13,069 nt of DNA from contig CAZMVU010000139.1 of assembly GCA_964569295.1 (NCBI GenBank), forward strand, positions 1-13,069, read 5' to 3'. Made by a program: the position numbers and the translations under genes. Position 1 is the stretch's first letter. Each line of letters starts with the position of its first letter. Positions 1 through 6,744 of this stretch are shown piece by piece. This DNA is from CAZMVU01 sp964569295 (lineage in GTDB: Bacteria; Hydrogenedentota; Hydrogenedentia; Hydrogenedentales; JAGMZX01). The notes beneath the pieces were generated by a model. It ran no database searches. It saw only the letters and a program-made list of their open reading frames with translations, and had not been told where the DNA came from.

Positions 1-31
1 AGGCGGTACTGTCAGGGCTGTATCCTTAAGT

Positions 32-60
32 TAACGCGTATGGGCCAACGGCCCATGTTA
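32..60. other. Hairpin-forming inverted repeat
   Basis: ATGGGCC (40-46) and GGCCCAT (50-56) are perfect 7-bp arms around a 3-nt AAC loop. The stem can extend outward with TAAC (32-35) against GTTA (57-60), leaving GCGT as a bulge. No T-tract follows on either strand, so it is not a canonical intrinsic terminator. Its owner lies outside the window or is unknown. Confidence 0.45.
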
Positions 61-309
61 TGTATGTGCCATATTCAAGCGCTGAAGGCATGGACTAGAA
101 AGATGTAGAAGGGTTTAGCGGTACGGCTTAACGATCACATGAATTCATGATGCTCGTTGAGCAATACGCCGGCGAAGTTGTCACGCAGACGCGCAAGGAA
201 CATGCAAGGCTGTTTGCGGAGAAGGATTGCCGCCCGACCCCGAACCACTCTCCGAACGCCAAGAGCGGGCAAGCCAAGAAAACGTGCTCGTAAGCACTAT
301 GGCATGCGC

Positions 310-340
310 CGGCCCCGGAAACAGAGGGTGTTTCGGGCCG
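310..340 (-). terminator. Strong hairpin just after the PilZ gene
   Basis: CGGCCC (310-315) pairs with GGGCCG (335-340), and GAAACA (318-323) pairs with TGTTTC (329-334), around a 5-nt loop; CG at 316-317 is a 2-nt bulge. The 12-bp stem begins 9 nt past the end of the PilZ gene. No U-run follows in the minus-strand transcript. It is either a GC-rich non-canonical terminator or a 3'-end stabilising hairpin. Confidence 0.5.
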
Positions 341-348
341 ATCCCGGG

Positions 349-987
349 TTAATGCCGTGGCGGGACGTGGTAGCGTTGCCGCAAGGTGCGCCATACCTCG
401 CTCGATATTGCCTGCGCAGCCTGCCGGTCCATGCCCACGAAACGGACCCCATACTGCGCCGGGTCGTCCGCCGGTTGGGCACCCGCCTCCACGACAATGC
501 CCACGCCTTGGATCGGACCACCGGGCAGCTCGAGGGTGAAGTCGAAGTTCTCTCCGGCCTCGAGACGGCAGTCGGTCTCGAGCAGCATGCCGAGCGCGCT
601 GATGTTGCGCGTGCGGCCCGCGACCGGGCGGGGGTGGGCATGGCGTTTCACGTGTACCGGGAAGCTGGTATCGGCGCGCCATGCCTGCCGGTGCTGGATG
701 CGGCTGTCTTCCGCGGGGCGGCGTTTGAGCAGGAGGCCGTCGCCCACTTCGCGCGCCGCTTCGAGTACTTCGCAGGCGTAGGAGGCGTAGCCGTGTTCGT
801 CGTGAATTTCGAGGCCGACCCGTGCGCCCTCGGGCGGATAATCGCGCGTGGGAAAGCTCACGCGCACCGTGTCTTGCTGTGCGCTCAGTATCGCCACAAG
901 GCAGCGGCGGTCTTCCAGTACCAACAGGCACTGGCTGCCAATATGAAGCGGCGGGTACTCGCTGGTCTGGTTCGTGCTTGCATCCAC
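349..987 (-). CDS. PilZ domain protein (c-di-GMP receptor, YcgR-like layout)
   Basis: This is a 212-residue cytoplasmic protein with no signal peptide or membrane segment. Residues 12-95 form a small beta-rich N-terminal domain of the kind that precedes PilZ in YcgR-like proteins. The PilZ domain spans about 98-205. It carries both ligand signatures: RQAWR (R100-R104, the RxxxR motif) and NISALG (N128, S130, G133, the [DN]xSxxG motif). By family knowledge these bind cyclic di-GMP and couple it to motility, secretion or exopolysaccharide output; the partner is not visible here. The start is a GTG at 987, chosen because AAGGAA lies 7 nt upstream (995-1000). The gene is divergent from the ceramidase-like gene with about 127 bp between starts. 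No diguanylate cyclase or flagellar gene is nearby, so its target is unknown. Confidence 0.87.
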   Translation of the reverse strand: MDASTNQTSEYPPLHIGSQCLLVLEDRRCLVAILSAQQDTVRVSFPTRDYPPEGARVGLEIHDEHGYASYACEVLEAAREVGDGLLLKRRPAEDSRIQHRQAWRADTSFPVHVKRHAHPRPVAGRTRNISALGMLLETDCRLEAGENFDFTLELPGGPIQGVGIVVEAGAQPADDPAQYGVRFVGMDRQAAQAISSEVWRTLRQRYHVPPRH

Positions 988-1030
988 GTTGCAATTCCTT
1001 TACGTTTGCCGGGTGCCGGTCCGGTTCGCG

Positions 1031-1039
1031 ATTATAGCA
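1031..1039 (-). promoter_or_regulatory. Extended -10 promoter of the PilZ gene
   Basis: On the minus strand this reads TGCTATAAT, a perfect TATAAT box with the TGn extension, about 44 bp upstream of the GTG start. The -35 position (around 1054-1059, CCTGAA) is poor, as is usual for extended -10 promoters. The box sits in the divergent region shared with the ceramidase-like gene. Confidence 0.6.
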
Positions 1040-1114
1040 TATGGCATGGCGCGTTCAGGCCGTGGCTGTCGAGCGGCGGCGGCGTGACGTATTGTGCAGC
1101 ACAGGAATGTTGTC

Positions 1115-2002
1115 ATGGTATCCATTATTGCGCGCATCCGCCAACATGGCGGGCAACGGCTGCACCTGGCCGGACTTCCGGGTTGGGTCCATGGGCTGGC
1201 GCTGGCCGGCATCGTGTTGTCCACACTGGCGGTAGGCATTGTATTCGTGTTGTGGAAGGACGTCAACGTATGGGCGTCGTTCCGGCCGAGCAACGAATTG
1301 CACGATCCGGCCTATAACGAGACGACCCACGTGGCCAGCGTCTTCCGCACCCGGGCGAACACGTGGTCGAACCTGGCGTATGTCTATGCCGGGCTCTATG
1401 TCATCGCGATCGGGCTGGGCGATAGCTTCCGGCCGCGCACCCGCGGTGAAGGTATACTGCCTTCGACCCCGCCGCTGACCATCTACTTCGGGCTGGCGTG
1501 CTGCCTGCTCGGGGTGGGCAGCGGAATTTTTCATGCTTCCATGACGCGCTGGGGTCAGCACTTGGATGTCGTCTCCATGTATCTGCCCCTGTTGGCGCTG
1601 ATTGCGGCGAGTGTGAGCCGGTGGGCGCCGCGGCTCGGCAAAGGCGGGTTTCCCACGTGGCCGATCACTGTGGGCGCATCCCTCGTGGTGTGGGCCTACC
1701 TCGTCGTGAACAAATGGGAAATGTCCTCGACGAATGTGCTCGGCACGTTGATAGTCGCCGTGGGCGCGCTGTCGGTGATCGATTGGGCCTTCTTCAAGCG
1801 GCGCTATGCCATCGGGTGGCTGCCGGCGGCGCTCATGCTGTTTCTCCTGGCGTTCTGGATTCGCGCGCTCGATGTGGCCGGCCGCTTCTCCGGGCCGGAC
1901 GCCTGGTGGCAAGGGCACAGCGTGTGGCATGTGCTCACCGCGTTGAGCCTGGTCGCCGTCTATTTGTTCTATCGTTCGGAAATCCCGCCGGCTGCCGAAT
2001 AA
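1115..2002 (+). CDS. Ceramidase-like CREST-family membrane hydrolase
   Basis: A 295-residue polytopic membrane protein with about seven hydrophobic helices. It keeps the CREST/alkaline ceramidase signatures: NTWSNLAYVYAG near residues 82-93, SGIFHASM with S136 and H140, D151 in GQHLDVVSM, and GHSVWH with H268 and H272. The S-x3-H, H-x10-D and H-x3-H spacings equal those of the human ACER3 zinc site as I recall it (S77, H81, D92, H217, H221). The family hydrolyses amide bonds in lipids such as ceramides, inside the membrane. The calcium-site motif of eukaryotic ceramidases (DWCEEN-like) is not evident, so the substrate may differ. ATG 1115 is preferred over GTG 1094 because AGGA (1102-1105) lies 9 nt before it. 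The gene is monocistronic, ending in the terminator at 2011-2051. Confidence 0.8.
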   Translation: MVSIIARIRQHGGQRLHLAGLPGWVHGLALAGIVLSTLAVGIVFVLWKDVNVWASFRPSNELHDPAYNETTHVASVFRTRANTWSNLAYVYAGLYVIAIGLGDSFRPRTRGEGILPSTPPLTIYFGLACCLLGVGSGIFHASMTRWGQHLDVVSMYLPLLALIAASVSRWAPRLGKGGFPTWPITVGASLVVWAYLVVNKWEMSSTNVLGTLIVAVGALSVIDWAFFKRRYAIGWLPAALMLFLLAFWIRALDVAGRFSGPDAWWQGHSVWHVLTALSLVAVYLFYRSEIPPAAE

Positions 2003-2010
2003 CCCTGATG

Positions 2011-2051
2011 GCGCCGCTGCGGTACGTGCGATGTGGCGGCGCTTGCTTTTT
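2011..2051 (+). terminator. Intrinsic terminator after the ceramidase-like gene
   Basis: GCGCCGC (2011-2017) and GCGGCGC (2036-2042) form a perfect 7-bp GC stem, followed by TTGCTTTTT (2043-2051). It begins 8 nt after the stop codon. Its T-tract overlaps the -35 box of the toxin-antitoxin promoter, so the two units are packed tightly. Confidence 0.75.
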
Positions 2052-2076
2052 GCAACAAACTGGACTAAACTTAGTC
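2043..2076 (+). promoter_or_regulatory. Promoter and palindromic operator of the phd-vapC unit
   Basis: TTGCTT (2043-2048) and TAAACT (2066-2071) are separated by 17 bp, a good sigma-70-type pair. A perfect inverted repeat, GACTAA-AC-TTAGTC (2063-2076), overlaps the -10 box. Phd/YefM-family antitoxins typically bind palindromes at their own promoter and repress it together with the toxin, so this is the likely autoregulatory operator. AGGAG at 2087-2091 is the ribosome binding site, 7 nt before the antitoxin ATG. Confidence 0.68.
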
Positions 2077-2098
2077 GGGTTACATCAGGAGTGCCGCC

Positions 2099-2338
2099 AT
2101 GAAAACCGCCAATATCCACGAAGCGAAAACCCACCTCTCCCGGTTACTCGAGCGGGTTGCCCAAGGTGAGGAGATCATCATTGCGAACGCCGGTAAGCCC
2201 GTGGCGCGGCTGGTGCCGTACCACTTGGAACCGGCTCCCCGTGAGCCGGGTATCTGGCAGGGAAAAGTAGAAATCGCAGCCGATTTCGACGACCTTCCCG
2301 AAGATATCGCGGCGGCGTTTCGCGGTGAGCGGAAATGA
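2099..2338 (+). CDS. Phd/YefM-family antitoxin
   Basis: A 79-residue antitoxin of the Phd/YefM fold. The N-terminal half is the DNA-binding and dimerisation part, with the diagnostic INIHEAKTHLSRLLERV-type pattern (here residues 4-20) and the GEEIIIANAGKPVARLVP strand region (23-40). The acidic, proline-containing C-terminal tail (about 45-79, with DFDDLPEDI) is expected to be disordered until it wraps around the toxin. AGGAG lies 7 nt before the ATG. The gene overlaps the toxin by 4 nt (ATGA), which gives translational coupling and is typical of such pairs. It is likely autorepressed at the palindrome at 2063-2076. Confidence 0.93.
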   Translation: MKTANIHEAKTHLSRLLERVAQGEEIIIANAGKPVARLVPYHLEPAPREPGIWQGKVEIAADFDDLPEDIAAAFRGERK

Positions 2339-2712
2339 GGCTCCTGCTTGATACGTGCGTGCTCCTCTGGTGGTTGGCCAACGACGACACGCTTTCAGAA
2401 GAGGCGCGTAAGGGTATTCGGGATTCCCGGAACTTGGCCTGCGTGAGCGCGGTCTCGGCATGGGAAATCTCGATCAAGCATGCCCTCGGCAAGCTCAAGA
2501 CGCCGGAAGACCTGGCGGGAGCTATCGAGGCGAGCGGGTTCGAGGAATTGCCGGTAACCATCGCCCATGCACTTGCCGCTGGCCGGCTGCCACGTCACCA
2601 CGACGACCCGTTCGATCGCATGCTCGTGGCTCAGGCGCAGACCGAAAACCTCACCCTGATCACCCGCGACCGGCGACTCGCCCGATACAAGATACCGACC
2701 ATCACCGCATGA
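2335..2712 (+). CDS. vapC: VapC-type PIN-domain toxin (ribonuclease)
   Basis: A 125-residue PIN-domain protein, normal length for VapC. The acidic residues that hold Mg2+ or Mn2+ are present: D6 in LLLDTCVLLWWL, E44 in SAWEISIK, D94 in DPFDRMLVAQA and D112 in LITRDRRLARY. The nuclease should therefore be active. VapC toxins cleave tRNA or rRNA and stop translation when the antitoxin is degraded. The start codon overlaps the antitoxin stop (ATGA), so the two are translationally coupled. This subgroup pairs with Phd-like antitoxins rather than AbrB-type VapB. The RNA target cannot be inferred from sequence. The isolated position between housekeeping genes is typical of a mobile or stabilising addiction module. 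Confidence 0.93.
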   Translation: MRLLLDTCVLLWWLANDDTLSEEARKGIRDSRNLACVSAVSAWEISIKHALGKLKTPEDLAGAIEASGFEELPVTIAHALAAGRLPRHHDDPFDRMLVAQAQTENLTLITRDRRLARYKIPTITA

Positions 2713-2741
2713 AACCCCCGTGAAGCGCGCGCATCTTGCGT

Positions 2742-2770
2742 TTGCATCGGGCGGGGGCGGTGCGTAGACT
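2742..2770 (+). promoter_or_regulatory. Probable promoter of gpmI
   Basis: TTGCAT (2742-2747) and TAGACT (2765-2770) are spaced by 17 bp in the 152-bp gap after vapC. The predicted transcript would have an untranslated leader of nearly 90 nt before the gpmI ATG at 2865. Confidence 0.5.
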
Positions 2771-2864
2771 ATTTGGACAGGGGGCGCCAGTCCTGCGTGC
2801 CTCATTTTTTCCATGTAGGCAATTCCGCGGCCGGCACGGCGGCACAACCCCACGGTAATACATT

Positions 2865-4493
2865 ATGAGCGACTACACCCTGCAACCCCTCGATGGCTTC
2901 AACAACTATCCCGGCCCCCTGGTGTTCGTCGTCATGGACGGCATCGGGATCGGCAACCAGGACGAGTCGGACGGCGTGTACCTGGCGCATACGCCGGTGC
3001 TCGACCGCATGATGCAGGAGCCGCTCTACACGCAGCTCAAAGCGCACGGTACCGCCGTGGGCCAGCCGTCCGACGGCGATATGGGTAACTCGGAGGTCGG
3101 ACACAATGCGCTCGGTGCGGGCCGCGTCTTCAGCCAGGGTGCGCGGCTGGTGAACGAGGCCATCGAGTCCGGCGCGGTGTTCGAGGGCGAAGCGTGGAAG
3201 CAGGTTGCCGCACGTGCCCAAGGGGGCGGCACACTGCACTTCATCGGCCTGCTTTCCGATGGCAACGTGCACAGCAACATCGATCAGTTTCTGAAGCTCC
3301 TCGAGCGGTGCGGCGAAGAGGGCTTCTCCAGGGTGCGGTGCCATATCCTCACTGATGGCCGCGATGTGGACGAGCGATCGGCCCTCACCTACATCGACAC
3401 GCTCGAGAAGAAACTCGGCACGCTCAGCCAGGATGCCGGCCGCGACTACCGCATCGCCTCGGGCGGCGGCCGGATGATCGTCACCATGGACCGCTACGAA
3501 GCGAACTGGAAGATTGTCGAGCGCGGCTGGAAAACGCATGTGCTCGGCGAGGGCCGCCAGTTCAGTTCCGCCAAAGAGGCCGTGCAAACCTACTACGACG
3601 AAGACCCCACGGTGAACGATCAGTTCCTGGGCGAGTTCGTCATCGTCGAGCACGGCGAACCGGTGGGTACCATCGAGGATGGCGATGCGGTCATCTGTTT
3701 CAACTTCCGCGGCGACCGGGCCATTGAACTCTCGCGTGCCTTCGAGGAAGACGACTTCCCCTACTTCGAGCGCAAGCGGGTGCCCGATGTGTATTATGCG
3801 GGCATTATGCAATACGACGGCGACTTGAACATTCCCAAGCATTTCCTCGTCGAGCCGCCGGTCATCGAGGGTACTCTGAGCGAATATCTGTGCGGGGCAG
3901 GCGTTACATCGTATGCGGTGTCCGAAACGCAGAAGTATGGCCACGTCACCTACTTCTGGAACGGCAACAAGTCCGGCAAAGTCGATGAAACCCTTGAAAC
4001 CTATGTGAACCTGCCGTCGGACGATGTGCCGTTCCAAGAACGCCCATGGATGAAAGCCGCCGAAATCACCGACGCCACCATGGACGCCGTACGCAGCGGC
4101 AAGCACCGGTTCATCCGGCTCAACTACCCCAACGGCGACATGGTCGGCCACACGGGCAAGCCCGAAGCCGTGCGCATTGCCGTCGAGACCGTGGACCTGT
4201 GCGTCGCGCGGCTGTTGCCGGTCATGGAAAAGGCGCAGGGGGTACTCGTGCTCACCGCCGATCACGGCAATGCCGACTGCCTGTTCACCCAGCGCAAAGA
4301 CAAACGCGAGCCCCATGTAGCGCATACGTTGAATCCGGTCCCGTTCATCATTAAGGACTTCAGCGGCGCCAACCCGTGGCGCATGCGCGGTGTGGACACG
4401 CCGGGCCTCAGCAATGTAGCTGGCACCCTCTTCAACTTGCTAGGCTTCCAAAAACCTGATGCCTTCGATCCGTCACTCATCACGCTCAGGTAG
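2865..4493 (+). CDS. gpmI: 2,3-bisphosphoglycerate-independent phosphoglycerate mutase
   Basis: This enzyme interconverts 3- and 2-phosphoglycerate in glycolysis and gluconeogenesis, in the cytoplasm, using two Mn2+ ions and a phosphoserine intermediate. At 542 residues it is longer than the usual bacterial form (about 510) and nearer to the plant/trypanosome-type subgroup. Visible motifs are VVMDGIGIG (metal ligand D25), GDMGNSEVGHN with nucleophile S76, ILTDGRDVDERS (162-172), FNFRGDRAIELS (279-290), NYPNGDMVGHTG with D425 and H429, TADHGNAD with D466 and H467, and AHTLNPVP with H487. All catalytic and metal residues appear intact. The gene follows the toxin gene after 152 bp and has a candidate promoter of its own. 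The ribosome binding site is weak. A GC-rich stem (4493-4498 with 4506-4511) begins at the stop codon without a T-tract, so read-through into the next gene is possible. Confidence 0.96.
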   Translation: MSDYTLQPLDGFNNYPGPLVFVVMDGIGIGNQDESDGVYLAHTPVLDRMMQEPLYTQLKAHGTAVGQPSDGDMGNSEVGHNALGAGRVFSQGARLVNEAIESGAVFEGEAWKQVAARAQGGGTLHFIGLLSDGNVHSNIDQFLKLLERCGEEGFSRVRCHILTDGRDVDERSALTYIDTLEKKLGTLSQDAGRDYRIASGGGRMIVTMDRYEANWKIVERGWKTHVLGEGRQFSSAKEAVQTYYDEDPTVNDQFLGEFVIVEHGEPVGTIEDGDAVICFNFRGDRAIELSRAFEEDDFPYFERKRVPDVYYAGIMQYDGDLNIPKHFLVEPPVIEGTLSEYLCGAGVTSYAVSETQKYGHVTYFWNGNKSGKVDETLETYVNLPSDDVPFQERPWMKAAEITDATMDAVRSGKHRFIRLNYPNGDMVGHTGKPEAVRIAVETVDLCVARLLPVMEKAQGVLVLTADHGNADCLFTQRKDKREPHVAHTLNPVPFIIKDFSGANPWRMRGVDTPGLSNVAGTLFNLLGFQKPDAFDPSLITLR

Positions 4494-4533
4494 CCGGGAA
4501 AGCACCCCGGCACGGCCCCAAGGAGTTACCGTT

Positions 4534-5502
4534 ATGTCTTTGCTTCGCATCTCGCTTGGTCTGGCTTTCTTGCTCCCGTCAACCATGGCATTTGCCCAGG
4601 GCGACCTGGGCGTGCTGATCGACCCGCAACCAGAAAAGGCGGCCATCCGGCTGCAACAGGACCTCCATGTTTTCAGCACGGAGGACATCAAGGACACGGG
4701 CGAATCGCTCGGGCTGACCGAATATGAATTGGACCTGCGTGTCCCGGTATGGCATGCAGAGGGACAGGTCCTGTTTGCGGGCGCCAGCGTGTATGGCCTC
4801 GATCTCGACACGGACGGCCTGCTCGCACCCGGCATCGCCCTGCCAAGCGACCTGTACGACGTGTCTGCCGGCCTTGGCTACCTCCGCGAGCTCGATCGCG
4901 GCTGGACCGTTGCGGGTACGCTGCGCGTTGGTTCCGCCTCGGATGAGTTATTCGACAGTAGCGACGAGATCTACCTGCAAGGCACCGGCTTGCTGCGCAT
5001 ACCCGACGGGCGGAATGCGTGGATTCTGGCATTCCATGCGGACACCCGCCATGATTGGCCGGTCTACCCTGGAGTCGGCTACCAATGGCAATTCGAGAGC
5101 GGCCGCTACCTCGTGCTCGGGTTGCCCTTCCTGGTTGCGGGTGGGCCCATCACCGATCGGCTGCGCTTCGAAACCTCGTACTTTCCCATCGACAACGTGC
5201 GCGCTGCCCTGCGCTATGAGGCGACCGAGAACATTACGCCATATCTCACCTTCGCCTGGAACTCGCATTACTTTGTGCGTGCCGGCCGCGATGACGATGA
5301 CGACCGTCTCGAATTTGAAGACAAGCGCATCGCCGCCGGCGTAGCCTTCGATCTCGGCGAGCATGTGCGGTTCGATATCGAGGCCGGCTATGCCTTCGAC
5401 CGTTGGTTCGGCGAAGGCGACGACCGGAGCGACCGGGACGACGACAGCATCGACCTGGATGACGCCGGTTATCTCGGCGGCTCGCTTCGGTTGGCATTTT
5501 AG
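4534..5502 (+). CDS. Outer-membrane beta-barrel protein with acidic loops
   Basis: A 322-residue exported protein. The signal peptide is residues 1-21 (cleavage after AFA). The mature part shows alternating amphipathic strands with aromatic girdles, such as VGYQWQFESGRYLVLGLP and ITPYLTFAWNSHYFV, and ends in RLAF, the C-terminal phenylalanine expected of Bam-inserted barrels. Two predicted loops are very acidic: D253-D257 with EFED after it, and about 295-310 with nine aspartates. They could bind divalent cations. I cannot name the family firmly; DUF6268-like barrels are one possibility. The ATG at 4534 is chosen because AAGGAG sits 8 nt upstream (4520-4525) and a signal peptide follows directly. 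The gene lies 40 bp after gpmI and is convergent with the DUF481 gene, only 6 bp away. Confidence 0.75.
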   Translation: MSLLRISLGLAFLLPSTMAFAQGDLGVLIDPQPEKAAIRLQQDLHVFSTEDIKDTGESLGLTEYELDLRVPVWHAEGQVLFAGASVYGLDLDTDGLLAPGIALPSDLYDVSAGLGYLRELDRGWTVAGTLRVGSASDELFDSSDEIYLQGTGLLRIPDGRNAWILAFHADTRHDWPVYPGVGYQWQFESGRYLVLGLPFLVAGGPITDRLRFETSYFPIDNVRAALRYEATENITPYLTFAWNSHYFVRAGRDDDDDRLEFEDKRIAAGVAFDLGEHVRFDIEAGYAFDRWFGEGDDRSDRDDDSIDLDDAGYLGGSLRLAF

Positions 5503-5508
5503 TTTCGG

Positions 5509-6744
5509 TCAGAACTCATACCGCAGGCCGGTCACCAGCGTGTTGTCCCACGGATCGACGCCCTGGTCCCCGGCCATGCTGTCGTATTCCGAGCGCAGGC
5601 TCACGCTGAGTTTCAGGACGTCGGTGAGCGGCGTGGCGAAACTGAACTCGGATACGCCACGGAACTCGCCGGGGGTGTCGATGTTTGGATAGAGCGTGAG
5701 GGTTTCGCTGAGCGTGCTGTGCTTAAGAATCTGTTGGGTGTAGACCGCACCCATGCGCAGGCTCGCGTCATCCTCCCTGCGTGTATCGAAGTCCTTCAAC
5801 GGCTTGTCGAGAAGTGCGCGTTGTTCATTGAGTTGCATGGCCAACTGCGGCGTCAGGCCGGTCGCGGCGATGGTCTCGTGCAGGTCTTGGATGGCCGCGG
5901 CCGCTTCCGCACGGCGTGCGTCGCGCACGTTGCCGCGCTCCCATGGGGTGAAGGGGAGCCACCGCTCCCAGGTATACTCGAGGCCCAGGTCCGCCGAGAA
6001 GGTACGCGTTGCGGTATCCACGAAGTCGTAGCCCGCGCCCAAAGCGGCTGAAAGACGCAGGTCCAGCTTGCGGCCGTCGTCGCGCTCGGCGCCGCCCAGC
6101 AGATAGAGGTAGGATCGATCGCTCATGTAGGCCTGCCAGCGGGCCTCGCCCGCGATACGCCGCGTGTTGATAGCGCCATCCGCTTCGCCATAGCTTCCCG
6201 CGGCCTTGAACGTAAGCACGTGGTCGGCCGTCTCCCGCACCAGTTTTGCCGTGAGCGAAAAGTCGGTGGTGTCCGTGTTACCGGAGCGTACCGTGAGTCC
6301 CGACTCGACAGACCCGCCCCAGGAGGGTGGTGCTTCCTCCACCTCGTCCAGTGCGGATTCTTCAGCCGCTGGCGCCTCTTCGGCGGGGGCTTGCTGTGCG
6401 CCGGCTCCAACCACCTCGGCCATGGCCGTAAGGGGCATGGGCCGCACCCCGGCCTCATCCGCCACCTGCTGGGTGTCGCCGTCCCAGACCAACCGGACCG
6501 CCGTCACGCCGCCATCCGCCTGAAAAACCGACACCGCGGTTTCGGTGTTGATGCCCAGGGCGGCCTCGCGGACAATGGCCAACGCGCCCGCATAAGGGGT
6601 TTCAATGTGTATGGTATCGCGTGTTATCTCGTGTAGCGCGCCGGAAACCTTGTCCCCGTTCACGAGATATACGGTATCCCCGGCCCCGGCCCCGGCGCAG
6701 GCCGTGGCCAACAGCAGACAAGAGGCGATAAAAAAACGATGCAC
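5509..6744 (-). CDS. DUF481-family outer-membrane barrel protein with N-terminal beta domain
   Basis: A 411-residue exported protein. The N-terminal signal (1-22) could be cut by signal peptidase I after AGAG; C16 gives only a weak lipobox. Residues 23-70 form a small beta domain (DTVYLVNGDKVSGALHEI, then TPYAGALAIVREA) seen ahead of DUF481 in planctomycete/verrucomicrobial-type proteins. A low-complexity Ala/Glu linker covers 112-140. The DUF481 barrel (142-411) starts with SVESGLTVRSGNTDTTDFS and ends in YEF. A helical insert (about 263-327, rich in Ala, Arg and Glu) interrupts the barrel. The family includes YdiY-like salt-induced outer-membrane proteins; the molecular role is unknown. The start is a GTG at 6744, supported by GGAGG 8 nt upstream (6753-6757). 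A LacI-like palindrome lies 97 bp upstream. Confidence 0.82.
   Translation of the reverse strand: MHRFFIASCLLLATACAGAGAGDTVYLVNGDKVSGALHEITRDTIHIETPYAGALAIVREAALGINTETAVSVFQADGGVTAVRLVWDGDTQQVADEAGVRPMPLTAMAEVVGAGAQQAPAEEAPAAEESALDEVEEAPPSWGGSVESGLTVRSGNTDTTDFSLTAKLVRETADHVLTFKAAGSYGEADGAINTRRIAGEARWQAYMSDRSYLYLLGGAERDDGRKLDLRLSAALGAGYDFVDTATRTFSADLGLEYTWERWLPFTPWERGNVRDARRAEAAAAIQDLHETIAATGLTPQLAMQLNEQRALLDKPLKDFDTRREDDASLRMGAVYTQQILKHSTLSETLTLYPNIDTPGEFRGVSEFSFATPLTDVLKLSVSLRSEYDSMAGDQGVDPWDNTLVTGLRYEF

Larger units (their letters stand above)
1..348. other. Left-end region without a recognisable gene
   Basis: This stretch lies downstream of the PilZ gene and holds no open frame that I can assign. 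A 49-codon plus-strand frame starts at 147 but has no ribosome binding site and matches no family I know. Two hairpins are visible: one at 32-60 and a larger one at 310-340, listed separately. The rest shows no repeats or RNA genes. Confidence 0.5.

Noticed and set aside
128..994. Long minus-strand frame of 288 codons covering the PilZ gene
   Set aside because: It overlaps the PilZ gene in another frame, is Arg/Pro-rich, lacks a ribosome binding site and has no recognisable domain. The PilZ frame has both ligand motifs.
157..1317. 386-codon plus-strand frame
   Set aside because: It is antisense to the PilZ gene and runs into the ceramidase-like gene in another frame. Its composition is that of a shadow frame.
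1055..2134. 359-codon minus-strand frame opposite the ceramidase-like gene
   Set aside because: It is His/Arg/Gln-rich and antisense to a gene with clear family motifs, so it is a shadow of high-GC coding sequence.
2802..4325. 507-codon minus-strand frame opposite gpmI
   Set aside because: gpmI carries every catalytic motif. The antisense frame is long only because of third-position GC bias.
4493..4511. Terminator after gpmI
   Set aside because: A 6-bp GC stem is present, but there is no T-tract and a ribosome binding site for the next gene follows at once, so termination is not supported.
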